Source: Microbacterium sp. nov. GSS16
GTDB taxonomy: Bacteria > Actinomycetota > Actinomycetes > Actinomycetales > Microbacteriaceae
Assembly: GCF_028198145.1 (NCBI RefSeq)
Contig: NZ_CP116338.1
Span: forward strand, 2,294,001-2,358,000
Direction of reading: 5' to 3'
DNA length: 64,000 nucleotides
Under the pieces are notes generated by a model. The model worked only from the letters and a program-made list of their open reading frames with translations, had not been told where the DNA came from and ran no database searches. A program made the translations under genes and the position numbers. Shown piece after piece: positions 26,017 to 34,405 of this stretch (position 1 is its first letter; each line of letters begins with the position of its first letter).

Positions 26017-26400
26017 ATGGCAGATCGCAGCCTTCGCGGCATCCGGCTGGGTGCCCAGAGCCTTCAGAGCGAGGAGGGCGTCGTCTTCATGGAGCGACGC
26101 GCCACCGCGTACAAGTGCGACACGTGCGGCCAGGAGACCACCCTGATGTTCGCCGCCGACGCTGAGGCACCGCAGACCTGGGAGTGCCGACACTGCGGCG
26201 CCGAAGCGGTGCTGCAGGTCGACGGTGCGCCCGTCAAGATCGAGGAGAACGACGAGAAGGTGGCACGTACCCACTGGGACATGCTGCTCGAGCGCCGCAC
26301 CCGCGATGAGCTCGAAGAGCTCCTCGCAGAGCGGCTCGCCTACATCCGTGCCCGCCGCGGCGCGGGAGACGACCCCAACCGCCACCGCATCGGCGCCTGA
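26017..26400 (+). CDS. rbpA: RNA polymerase-binding protein RbpA
   Basis: A 127-residue actinobacterial transcription factor that binds RNA polymerase and principal sigma factors and stabilises open promoter complexes. The N-terminal tail (MADRSLRGIRLG) and central zinc domain (YKCDTCGQET to WECRHCGAEA, two CxxC pairs) are typical. The basic linker is replaced by the VDGAPVKIEENDEKVARTHW stretch, and the C-terminal sigma-interaction domain shows THWDMLLERRTRDELEELL. ATG 26017 follows GAGAGGACCACACA. Length and order match the family. Confidence 0.95.
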   Translation: MADRSLRGIRLGAQSLQSEEGVVFMERRATAYKCDTCGQETTLMFAADAEAPQTWECRHCGAEAVLQVDGAPVKIEENDEKVARTHWDMLLERRTRDELEELLAERLAYIRARRGAGDDPNRHRIGA

Positions 26401-26401
26401 T

Positions 26402-27925
26402 TCAGCGTCGACGTCGGGCCAGCAGCCCGGCGACGATCAGCACGGCCGGCGAGATCAGCATCCCCAGCTGAACCCACGGCCCCAGCACGACCCCAGCCGT
26501 GAGGCCGGAGCGCAGCTCGACATCCTCGAGCAGCGCCCCGGCCTCATCGGCGTCCAGGGTCGAGACGGTCGATCCGTCGGGCCGGATGATCTGGCTGGTG
26601 CCCACGGTCGAAACGTTCACCACGCTGCGGCCGGTCTCGATGGCCCGCATGCGGGCGAACGCGAGCTGCTGCAGGTTCTCGTCCGTGCCGCGGAAGTCGG
26701 CGTTGTTGGTCTGGAAGACCAGTACCTCTGCGCCCTGCGTCACGCTCTCCCGGATGACCTCGTCGTAGATGACGTCGAAGCAGATCGCGAGCCCGACTCC
26801 CGTTCCGTCCACGCGCATGAGCGGCGCATTGCTGCCGGGGGTGTACTCGCGGCCGATCAGCCCGATGAGATCAGGGGCCAGCGCGTAGTAGAAATCGCGA
26901 TCCGGGACGTACTCGCCGAAGGGCACCGGATGCCGCTTGTCGTGCAGCTGCGTGGCATCCCCGTCCTGCGTCCAGAGGAACGACGTGTTGAAGATCCGCT
27001 CACCGCGCTCGGTGGCGGTGTTGGCCAGCAGTGGCGCATCGAACTCGTTCACCAGACGGGTAAGCCGTCTCGCGGTCGTCTCGTCCTGGAACGGGTCGTA
27101 GTCGACGCCGCCTTCCGGCCAGACGAGCAGATCGACGTCCGCGTCGCCGATCGACCTCGTGGCGTCCGTCTGAGCGGTGATCACCCCGTAAGGCTCGCGT
27201 TCGTCGAAGTACCCCGTGGTGCCGTTGCCCTGCACTGCGGCGATGCGCATCTCTCCGGACGCAGCGGTCGGGAACAGCGGGGTCAGCAGCAGCACGAGCA
27301 GGGTCACAGCGGGGGCGATCAGGCGCGTCGGACGTCGCCATCCCCGCATCCGGATCAGCTCGATCAGCAGCGCGACGAACGCGACCATCAGGAACGTCAG
27401 GCCACTCACGCCCAGCCAGGAGGCGACCGGCGCGAACGGCCCTTGGGCCTGCGTCATGCCGAGGCGCGCCCAGGGGAACCCGCCGTAGGGCCAGTTGCCG
27501 AGGAAGAGCTCGTGCGTCGTCCAGAGACCTGCGACGACGAAGGGCAGCACGACAGCCCGACTGCGGGGCCAGGCTGCGGGCAGCCAGCGATAGGCGAGAC
27601 TGATCGGCACGAGCGCCACAGCCGTCAGCACGCCCTCCACGACCGTCAGAGCGAGCCAGGGCACCGGACCGAGGTAGCGCGCCGTGAACGAGACCTGCAG
27701 CGCGAAAAACACCAGTCCGTAGCCGAGGCCGACCAGCAGAGCCCCGCCCACCCGTCTTCCACGCAAGGCGGGCAGCAGCACGGCGAGCGAGACGAACACG
27801 AGCGGCCAGATCGCCGCGGCAGGAAAAGCGAGCGCCATGAGCACACCGGCTATCACCGCCATCGCGACGGCGGCCCACAGCGGCAGCGCTGGGCGCGCCG
27901 AAGGCGTCGTGCGCGAATCGCTCAT
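26402..27925 (-). CDS. lnt: Apolipoprotein N-acyltransferase
   Basis: A 507-residue inner-membrane enzyme that adds the N-acyl chain to the lipoprotein N-terminal Cys. Six or seven N-terminal helices (about 15-215) precede a nitrilase domain with the triad Glu in LVWPEGG (near 269), Lys in DKRHPVPFGEY (near 328) and Cys in AICFDVIYDE (near 380). One C-terminal helix ends in ARRRR. It starts 4 nt after helY and is the last gene of the long minus-strand run. At least two putative lipoproteins are encoded in this window. Confidence 0.92.
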   Translation of the reverse strand: MSDSRTTPSARPALPLWAAVAMAVIAGVLMALAFPAAAIWPLVFVSLAVLLPALRGRRVGGALLVGLGYGLVFFALQVSFTARYLGPVPWLALTVVEGVLTAVALVPISLAYRWLPAAWPRSRAVVLPFVVAGLWTTHELFLGNWPYGGFPWARLGMTQAQGPFAPVASWLGVSGLTFLMVAFVALLIELIRMRGWRRPTRLIAPAVTLLVLLLTPLFPTAASGEMRIAAVQGNGTTGYFDEREPYGVITAQTDATRSIGDADVDLLVWPEGGVDYDPFQDETTARRLTRLVNEFDAPLLANTATERGERIFNTSFLWTQDGDATQLHDKRHPVPFGEYVPDRDFYYALAPDLIGLIGREYTPGSNAPLMRVDGTGVGLAICFDVIYDEVIRESVTQGAEVLVFQTNNADFRGTDENLQQLAFARMRAIETGRSVVNVSTVGTSQIIRPDGSTVSTLDADEAGALLEDVELRSGLTAGVVLGPWVQLGMLISPAVLIVAGLLARRRR

Positions 27926-27929
27926 CCGG

Positions 27930-30401
27930 TCACACCGCGGTGTACACGACGATGCCGCGCCGCACGCCGTCGAGTGCTCTGCGAGCGGTACGGGCCAGCT
28001 CGTCGTCCTCGGCGACCATCGAGAGCTGATCGAGCAGATCGATCGTCTGCTTGGCCCAGCGCACGAAGTCGCCGGCCGCCATGTCGGCGTCGATCAGCAC
28101 CCGATCGAGCGAGCCGCCGCGCGCCCACGCGTGCATGGCTGCGGCAAGGCCCGGTGCCAGCGGCTCGGTGCGCGGCAGCGAGTAGTCGTGCTCGAGATCG
28201 TCGAGTTCCGCCCACAGCCTCGTCGTGGCGTCGTAGGCGATGCGGAACGCGCCGCGGGGCAGACCCCGCTCCCCCATGTTCTGCTCGTCGCGACGCGGTT
28301 CGTAGACCAGGCAGCTGGCCATCGCCGCGAGCGACGGCGCGTCGAGCGTGCGCCACAGCCCTTGACGCAGGGACTCGGCGACGAGCAGATCGCGCTCGCC
28401 GTAGATGCGCCGCATGGTGCGGCCGGCGTCGGTCAACGACAGGCGATCGCCCTCGCCGTCGAGGTAGCCGACCACCTGCAGCACGTCGATCACCCGGTCG
28501 AAGATGCGCGCGACCGTGCCGGTGCGCGTCTCGATCTGACGTCGGATGCGATCGGTGTCGCGCTTGAGCGAGAAGTACCGCTCGGCCCACCGAGCGTGCG
28601 CTTCGCGGTCGGGACAGTTGTGGCAGGCGTGCCGCCGCATCCGGTTGCGCAGCCCCTGGATCTTCTTCAGGCGCTTGTCGCGCACGGCTCGGCCGCCGGC
28701 ATCCCGTCTGTCCTTCTTCTCGAGATCGCTGAGCTCGCGCCGCAGCGCGGCGTACTCGAGGAAGTCGCCGTGCTCGCAGGTCATCGCCTCGCGATAGCCG
28801 GCGAGCGAGTCCTCGGCCTCGCGGACCTTGCGCGCGAGCCCCACCACCGAGCGGTCGGCCTGGAACTGCGCGAACGACGATTCGAGGATCTCGCGCGCTC
28901 TGGCCCTGCCGAACCGGTCGATGAGATTGACCGCCATGTTGTACGTCGGCCGGAAACTGGAGTTGAGCGGATAGGTGCGGCGGGATGCCAGGGCCGCGAC
29001 GGCCTGAGGATCCATGCCCTCCGTCCACTGCACCACCGCGTGCCCCTCGATGTCGATTCCGCGGCGCCCCGCACGACCCGTGAGCTGCGTGTACTCCCCC
29101 GACGTGATCGCGACCCTGGCCTCGCCGTTGAACTTCTCCATCTTCTCGAGCACCACCGTGCGCGCCGGCATGTTGATGCCCAGGGCGAGCGTCTCGGTCG
29201 CGAAGACCGCCTTGACGAGCTTGCGCTGGAAGAGCTCTTCGACGACCTCCTTGAACGCGGGCAGCATCCCCGCGTGGTGAGCCGCGACACCGCGCTCGAG
29301 GTCGTCGCGCCACTGCCAGAAGCCCAGCACGTCGAGATCCTCGTCCTGCAGGGCGCGTGTGCGGTCGGTGACGATCTCGCGGATCAGTGTGCGCTCCTCC
29401 TGGGTGGTGAGACGCACGCCCGAGCGGCGCACCTGCTGCACGGCCGCATCGCAGCCGACCCGGCTGAAGATGAAGAAGATCGCCGGCAGCAGGTTGGCCC
29501 GCTCGAGCAGCCGCACCACCTCGGGGCGGTCCATCCGCTCGATCCGACGCACGTTCGACGCGCGCACGGGGCGCTTCCCGCCGCGCGGCGGACGATGCGC
29601 CTCACGGCCGGCGTGCTTGCTGCTGCGATACTCCTGCGCGCGACGGTTGCTCTCGTGGCGTGACCCGGTGAACGAGCGGATGCGCAGCAGCTCCTGGTTC
29701 ACCTGCGCGGTCGCGATGCCTGCGCGCTCGTCGAAGAGCGGCAGCAGGTCGTCGCGCACGAGGACGTGCTGTTCGAGGGGCACCGGGCGGATCTCGGACA
29801 CGATCACGTCGGTGTCGCCGCGGACGGTGTCGAGCCAGTCGCCGAACTCCTCGGCGTTCGACACGGTCGCGCTCAGCGAGACGAGCCGCACATGCTCGGG
29901 CAGGTGGAGGATGACCTCTTCCCATACCGGCCCGCGGAACCGGTCAGCGAGGTAGTGCACCTCGTCCATCACGACGTACCGCAGCCCGCGCAGCGCGTCG
30001 GAGTCGGCGTACAGCATGTTGCGCAGCACCTCGGTGGTCATCACGACGATGCGCGCGTTGCCGTTGATGTTCGTGTCGCCGGTCAGCAGCCCGACCTGGT
30101 CTGCTCCGTACACGTCGACCAGTTCGCGGAACTTCTGATTCGACAGCGCCTTCATCGGCGTCGTGTAGAAGGCCTTGTCGCCCGCCGTCTGCATCGCGAG
30201 ATGAATGGCGAACTCGCCGACGATCGTCTTGCCCGCCCCCGTGGGAGCGGCCACCAGCACGCTGCGACCGCGCTCGAGCGCATAGCAGGCATCGATCTGG
30301 AACGGGTCGAGCGCGAAACGCTGACGCTCTGCGAAGGCCTGCGTGTGCGGGTGCTCGGCCGCTGCACGGGCGGCAGCGTAGCGCTCGGCCGGTGAACTCA
30401 T
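27930..30401 (-). CDS. helY: Ski2/Mtr4-like DEVH-box RNA helicase HelY
   Basis: An 823-residue superfamily 2 helicase. Walker A is AAPTGAGKT near 52, the DExH box is MDEVHYLADR near 145, motif III LSATVSN near 177 and motif VI QLTGRAGRRGID near 445. A basic insertion (PPRGGKRP region) and Cys-rich RRHACHNCPDREAH near 590 follow; the C-terminal part resembles the DSHCT/arch region of exosome helicases. It presumably unwinds RNA for decay. ATG 30401 overlaps the tatC stop by 4 nt. The tatC-helY order is conserved in actinobacteria. Confidence 0.93.
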   Translation of the reverse strand: MSSPAERYAAARAAAEHPHTQAFAERQRFALDPFQIDACYALERGRSVLVAAPTGAGKTIVGEFAIHLAMQTAGDKAFYTTPMKALSNQKFRELVDVYGADQVGLLTGDTNINGNARIVVMTTEVLRNMLYADSDALRGLRYVVMDEVHYLADRFRGPVWEEVILHLPEHVRLVSLSATVSNAEEFGDWLDTVRGDTDVIVSEIRPVPLEQHVLVRDDLLPLFDERAGIATAQVNQELLRIRSFTGSRHESNRRAQEYRSSKHAGREAHRPPRGGKRPVRASNVRRIERMDRPEVVRLLERANLLPAIFFIFSRVGCDAAVQQVRRSGVRLTTQEERTLIREIVTDRTRALQDEDLDVLGFWQWRDDLERGVAAHHAGMLPAFKEVVEELFQRKLVKAVFATETLALGINMPARTVVLEKMEKFNGEARVAITSGEYTQLTGRAGRRGIDIEGHAVVQWTEGMDPQAVAALASRRTYPLNSSFRPTYNMAVNLIDRFGRARAREILESSFAQFQADRSVVGLARKVREAEDSLAGYREAMTCEHGDFLEYAALRRELSDLEKKDRRDAGGRAVRDKRLKKIQGLRNRMRRHACHNCPDREAHARWAERYFSLKRDTDRIRRQIETRTGTVARIFDRVIDVLQVVGYLDGEGDRLSLTDAGRTMRRIYGERDLLVAESLRQGLWRTLDAPSLAAMASCLVYEPRRDEQNMGERGLPRGAFRIAYDATTRLWAELDDLEHDYSLPRTEPLAPGLAAAMHAWARGGSLDRVLIDADMAAGDFVRWAKQTIDLLDQLSMVAEDDELARTARRALDGVRRGIVVYTAV

Positions 30402-31216
30402 GCTGCGGGCAGATCCGGTTCGAGGCCCTCGGCGATCCGCCGCTTGCGGCGGCGCTTGTCCAGCAGGACGGTGAGACCGGCCGCGGCGAAGTAGAGCACG
30501 ACGAGCATGCCCGCGAGGAGCAGCATGCTCACGACGTCGGCGGCGGGAGTCGCGAGGGCTGCGAAGGTCGTGGCGATGAGCACGGCCACCCGCCAGCCCT
30601 TGAGGATTGCCGCACCTGAGAGGATGCCGGCGAAGTTCAGGGCCACGAGGAAGACCGGGAGCACGAAGGCGACGCCGATGACGAGCATCATCTTGAAGAC
30701 GAAGTCGTAGTACATCTTCGCCGCGTAAAGGTTGTTCGCCCCATCCGGCGTGAACGTCGCCATGAGCTCGATGATGTGCGGCACGATGAGCGTGCCGACG
30801 TAGCAACCCGCGAAGAACAGCGGCAGCGCTGCCGCGATGAACCCGACGGTGTACCTGATCTCCTTGCGGGTCAGGCCTGGCATGATGAAAGCCCAGATCT
30901 GCCACATCCAGATCGGCGCCGAAAGGAAGATGCCGATCGAGAACGCCATGCGCATCCGCAGATCGAAGGGCTCGGTCACCGAAGAGAACGTGAGCCCGAC
31001 GAGTCCGTCGCGCGTCTTCGCCACCTCGTTGACCGGTGCGACGATGAACGCGATGATCGGATCGGTCACCAGGAACGCGACGATCATGCCGACCAGGAGG
31101 CCGGCGGCCGAGAGCATCAGGCGCTTGCGGAACTCGAGAAGATGAGCCCCCAGCGACATGCGCCGTTCGCCGCGTGGCTGGCTGTCCTTCGCGGCGCGGG
31201 CGTCTACCGCAGCCAC
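30398..31216 (-). CDS. tatC: Sec-independent translocase TatC
   Basis: A 272-residue six-helix membrane protein, the twin-arginine signal receptor. Landmarks are the N-terminal MSLGAHLLEFRKRL with the HLxELRxR-type site, GLTFSSVTEPF with the periplasmic Glu region, FIMPGLTRKEIRY, and the C-terminal helices FVLPVFLVALNFAGIL. The tail is basic. GTG 31216 begins 5 nt after the tatA stop; an internal ATG (MSLGAH) 19 codons on is an alternative. No tatB is seen here; actinobacterial tatB is usually elsewhere. Confidence 0.94.
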   Translation of the reverse strand: MAAVDARAAKDSQPRGERRMSLGAHLLEFRKRLMLSAAGLLVGMIVAFLVTDPIIAFIVAPVNEVAKTRDGLVGLTFSSVTEPFDLRMRMAFSIGIFLSAPIWMWQIWAFIMPGLTRKEIRYTVGFIAAALPLFFAGCYVGTLIVPHIIELMATFTPDGANNLYAAKMYYDFVFKMMLVIGVAFVLPVFLVALNFAGILSGAAILKGWRVAVLIATTFAALATPAADVVSMLLLAGMLVVLYFAAAGLTVLLDKRRRKRRIAEGLEPDLPAA

Positions 31217-31221
31217 GGTGA

Positions 31222-31455
31222 TCAGACAGTGCGATCAGGACCAGCGGGCGCGTCGGGGTCGACGTCGCTCACGGCATCCTTCTTCTTGGTGGTGTCGGCG
31301 GCGTCTTCCTCGCGCATGGCCTTCATCTCGCCCTTGAAGACGCGGGCCGACTGGCCCATGCTCTTGGCCAGCGCCGGCAGCTTCGCCGCGCCGAAGAGGA
31401 GAAGGATGACGACGAGGAGAATAACCAGGTGCCATCCGTTGAGGCCAGCAAACAT
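31222..31455 (-). CDS. tatA: Sec-independent translocase TatA
   Basis: A 77-residue single-span protein. The N-terminal helix (GWHLVILLVVILLLFGAAKL) is followed by the FG hinge, an amphipathic helix (LPALAKSMGQSARVFKGEM) and an acidic tail, the standard TatA plan. It polymerises into the Tat pore with TatC, encoded 5 nt downstream. AGGAGTC precedes ATG 31455. It lies 26 nt after pafC on the same strand, in the order conserved in mycobacteria. Confidence 0.94.
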   Translation of the reverse strand: MFAGLNGWHLVILLVVILLLFGAAKLPALAKSMGQSARVFKGEMKAMREEDAADTTKKKDAVSDVDPDAPAGPDRTV

Positions 31456-31481
31456 GTGGGACTCCTAAATCGTGGGTTCGA

Positions 31482-32477
31482 TCAGTCTACCCGGGCGGGT
31501 GGTCGCTCAGGTGTCTTGTAGAGGTCGAGTCCCGCCGCCGCCCAGTCGTGCGTGGTGGTGCGAGCGAGCGGCGGATCGATGACTTCGAGCGCGCCGCCGA
31601 AGCGGGCGGCGACGCGCTTGATGCCTCGCGGGTCGGCCATGCGGATGCGGAGAGTGACGAGCCCGCCCCCGCGTCCGACCTCCTCCTGCGGGAACGAGCC
31701 GATCAGCGGCACGAGACGCTCAGGGATCCGCACGGTCACCTCGCCCTCCGGCCCGTCTCCGGCGCCGAACTCCGCCGGCACCGCGGCATCGGCGTGAGTG
31801 ATCGGGATGTCGGTGAGGCGGGCGTCGCTGACCCGGTCGAGGTGGAACGTGCGCATGGCCGTGCGCAGATGGCACCAGCCCTGCAGATACCACTGGCCGT
31901 TGTCGATGCGGATCTGAGCCGGATCGACGGTGCGCGTGGTGGGCTGTGCGTCTGGGGCCTGATAGCGGAACGACACGGCGACACCGTCGTGCAGCGCCTG
32001 CGACACCACGCGCTGCACCTCGGTGACCGCTGCGGGAGCGACGACGAGGTCGGGCGGGGCATCCGCCGATCCGTGCGCCAGCTTGGTCATGAGACCGGTC
32101 ACCAGGCCCGAGTCCGCGACAGCCGGCACGGAGGCGACCATCTGCAGACCCGCGAGAAGCGCGGCCGCCTCTCGCGCGGTCAGGCGCGGCACCCGCCGCA
32201 GCGCGACGTCGTTCGTGATCTCGATGATGTCGTGCTCGTCGAGCAGATCCCAGTCGATGTCGAACATCTCCTGGGGCAGCTGCCAGTAGCCGGAGTCACC
32301 TGGCAGACCGATCACCGTCAGCTTCTCGACCATGCCGCGCATGGCCTCACGGGTCACGCCGAAGTCGGCTGCGGCCTCGTCGAGTGTGACCTGCCCGCGC
32401 TCGAGCAGATACGGCACGAGCGTGAGGTAGAGCCGCACGCGATCGGCGGCGAGAAGCGGGGCGCCCGACGTGCTCAT
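31482..32477 (-). CDS. pafC: WYL-domain regulator PafC
   Basis: A 331-residue HTH-WYL protein. The N-terminal winged helix covers about 15-75 (LEERGQVTLDEAAADFGVTR-like), the WYL domain about 150-215 (QALHDGVAVSFRYQA, WYLQGWCHLRTAMRTFHLDR), and a WCX C-terminal domain follows. PafB and PafC form the heteromeric activator of the LexA-independent DNA-damage response in mycobacteria. ATG 32477 overlaps the pafB stop (ATGA). Position and partner leave little doubt. Confidence 0.9.
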   Translation of the reverse strand: MSTSGAPLLAADRVRLYLTLVPYLLERGQVTLDEAAADFGVTREAMRGMVEKLTVIGLPGDSGYWQLPQEMFDIDWDLLDEHDIIEITNDVALRRVPRLTAREAAALLAGLQMVASVPAVADSGLVTGLMTKLAHGSADAPPDLVVAPAAVTEVQRVVSQALHDGVAVSFRYQAPDAQPTTRTVDPAQIRIDNGQWYLQGWCHLRTAMRTFHLDRVSDARLTDIPITHADAAVPAEFGAGDGPEGEVTVRIPERLVPLIGSFPQEEVGRGGGLVTLRIRMADPRGIKRVAARFGGALEVIDPPLARTTTHDWAAAGLDLYKTPERPPARVD

Positions 32478-33484
32478 GAGTCCTCCCGATCGCCGCCGTG
32501 ATCGGCGGCCGCATGCTGCTCGGCGATGGCCTGAAGGCGCTGGATCACCGCGTCGCGCAGATCATCCGGACCCACCACCCGCACCTCAGGCCCGTACGAC
32601 GCCAGCTCGTCGGCGAAGATATGCCGATCGACGTACCCGACAGCGATGCCCTGGGCCCGCGGCGTGGCACGTCGGCCGAGCCGCAGCGCCGCCTCGGTGC
32701 CGGGGGTGACCTCGAGCAGCGCGCTCTGCGCGGCCGCGAACTCCTCGAGCCCGGCCAGCGCGCGAGCCGCCGCGCCCTCGCGCAGAGCGACGTCGAATGT
32801 CTGTCCCGTCACCTTCACATCGCTGACGATGCGGCTCAGCAGGAACGTGCGCTCCGCATCGGCGTCGACGTCGATCCCGAACAGGTGCCAGCGCGCCTCG
32901 TACTCCACCTGCGCCAGCGGGCGCACCCGTCGTCGGGTCGGTGCCTTCTCGCCGGGCTTGAGGTACTCGAAGACGACGACCCGATTGCGTTCGATCCCCT
33001 CCTGCAGAGCGGGGAAAGCCGCATCACGGGCGGCGATGCGCGGTGCGAAGCCGATGATCGGCTCGTCGCCGTCTATTCCGAGCGCGCGGATCTTGCGCAC
33101 GCCGGAACGGGCATCCATCGACACCGACTCGGTGCTCCACACACTTCCCGCCAGCCGCAGCACGGCGAGCTCCGCCGGAGTGAACTCGATGTCTGCGGGC
33201 AGATCGTACTCGGCCTGCGGAATGCGGTAGCGCGCCTCGCGCAGGTCGTGCGGGTCGGCGGGGTCGCCGATCGTCTCGATCGGGACACCGAGCGAGCGCA
33301 GCTCGTCCTTGTCGCGCTCGAACATCTTCTCCAGCGCATCGGTCTTGGCCCCCGCCTCGACGCGCTGCCGGTAACCGGAGACGTTCTCGATGATCTGCTG
33401 CTTGGTGAGCCCGATCTCCGTGGCCATGAGCGCCACGACGAGATTCGTCAGGCGCTCCTCTGCGGGGATCCGGGCGGGCGTCAC
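32474..33484 (-). CDS. pafB: WYL-domain regulator PafB
   Basis: A 336-residue HTH-WYL protein. The N-terminal HTH begins ERLTNLVVALMATEIGLTKQ, continues through RRVEAGAK-like RQRVEAGAKTDALEKMFERD, the WYL domain includes RWHLFGIDVDADAERTFLLS, and a WCX-like C terminus follows. It acts with PafC as a DNA-damage activator. The start is GTG 33484, overlapping the stop of the FKBP lipoprotein gene by 4 nt; the long upstream open frame is not coding. pafA and the other Pup genes that usually precede pafB are absent here. Confidence 0.88.
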   Translation of the reverse strand: MTPARIPAEERLTNLVVALMATEIGLTKQQIIENVSGYRQRVEAGAKTDALEKMFERDKDELRSLGVPIETIGDPADPHDLREARYRIPQAEYDLPADIEFTPAELAVLRLAGSVWSTESVSMDARSGVRKIRALGIDGDEPIIGFAPRIAARDAAFPALQEGIERNRVVVFEYLKPGEKAPTRRRVRPLAQVEYEARWHLFGIDVDADAERTFLLSRIVSDVKVTGQTFDVALREGAAARALAGLEEFAAAQSALLEVTPGTEAALRLGRRATPRAQGIAVGYVDRHIFADELASYGPEVRVVGPDDLRDAVIQRLQAIAEQHAAADHGGDREDS

Positions 33485-34392
33485 CGGGCCATCAGCTCCT
33501 CGGGGATCACGCCCAGCACGTCCACGACGTGCACGGTCGCGTCGTCGCCGGACTGCGTCGGCACGATGACCATCAGCTGCGAGCCGACACGCGCCTTCGA
33601 GACCGCCTCGGCGACCTCGGCAGGCAGCCCGTCGGTGCCGGTCACAGAACCGTCCCAGGTGGTCTGACCGACGCTGCGGCTCGTCCAGCCGACCGAGGTC
33701 GAGCGGATCAGGGCGGTGCCGTCGCCGACCTTCTCGTGCTCGCCCCGCAGCAGCGTCTCGGTGATCGCCTTCTTCGGCGCCGCGGTGTCGGGGATGATCA
33801 CGCCGGGGCGCCCGTCGGGCGCGCGCACCACAGAGGGAAGGCCGGGCGCGTCGTTGAAGACATCGGAGCCGTCCGCCTTGGCCAGTGCGGTGTAGCGCAC
33901 GTCGTAGACGGCGACGAGGCTGTCGGTCGTGTCGAGTCCGATCTGCTGCGCAGCCCCCTCGGGCAGGTCCGATGCCGGGATCGATGCGACGATGCGGCTG
34001 CCTTCCGTCGCGCACTTGAGCGCCTCGTCGACGCCCGCGAGCTCGGCGCCGGCGGATTCGGGGCTCCACAGCTTCAGCTGTGCGTCGAGCGTCTGACCGG
34101 TCGTGCCGTTCACCAGCACGCGGGCGAGGATCGCCTCCTGGCGGCTGTCGGTGATCGCCCTGCCGTCGCCGGTGATGATGTCGGCGTACGCGGGCTCGCC
34201 GGTGTGCACGGGCAGCTCGATCTCGACCCGCGGCGCACCGAAGTCGCCGGTCACGGTCACCGACCTCTCCAGCGCCGCCGAGCCGTCCCGGTCGCACGCA
34301 GCTCCCTCGAATGTCGGCGCCGCGGCCGAGCATCCGGTCAGGACGATGGTGGAGAGGGCGAGGGCCGAGAGGGCAGCGGTCGATTTACGCAC
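33481..34392 (-). CDS. FKBP-type peptidyl-prolyl isomerase, lipoprotein
   Basis: A 303-residue exported lipoprotein. The signal peptide VRKSTAALSALALSTIVLTGC ends in lipobox LTGC, Cys near residue 21. Two FKBP-like units seem present: about 35-160 is a degenerate repeat (VNGTTGQTLDAQLKLWSPES) and about 215-303 is the clearer domain (VGDGTALIRSTSVGWTSRSV, ARVGSQLMVIVPTQ, VHVVDVLGVIP). It should sit on the outer face of the membrane and help fold exported proteins. GTG 34392 is fixed by a TAGACT box 7 nt upstream. Confidence 0.8.
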   Translation of the reverse strand: MRKSTAALSALALSTIVLTGCSAAAPTFEGAACDRDGSAALERSVTVTGDFGAPRVEIELPVHTGEPAYADIITGDGRAITDSRQEAILARVLVNGTTGQTLDAQLKLWSPESAGAELAGVDEALKCATEGSRIVASIPASDLPEGAAQQIGLDTTDSLVAVYDVRYTALAKADGSDVFNDAPGLPSVVRAPDGRPGVIIPDTAAPKKAITETLLRGEHEKVGDGTALIRSTSVGWTSRSVGQTTWDGSVTGTDGLPAEVAEAVSKARVGSQLMVIVPTQSGDDATVHVVDVLGVIPEELMAR

Positions 34393-34399
34393 GCACCCC

Positions 34400-34405
34400 A
34401 GTCTA
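34400..34405 (-). promoter_or_regulatory. -10 box (TAGACT) of the FKBP-pafBC-tatAC genes
   Basis: On the minus strand TAGACT ends 7 nt before GTG 34392, predicting a leaderless start inside the end of trmI. It gives the downstream genes a promoter of their own. Confidence 0.5.

Noticed and set aside
26225..28567. 780-codon plus-strand open frame opposite lnt and helY
   Set aside because: Very Gln/His/Arg-rich, no motifs, antisense to lnt and helY whose motifs are clear.
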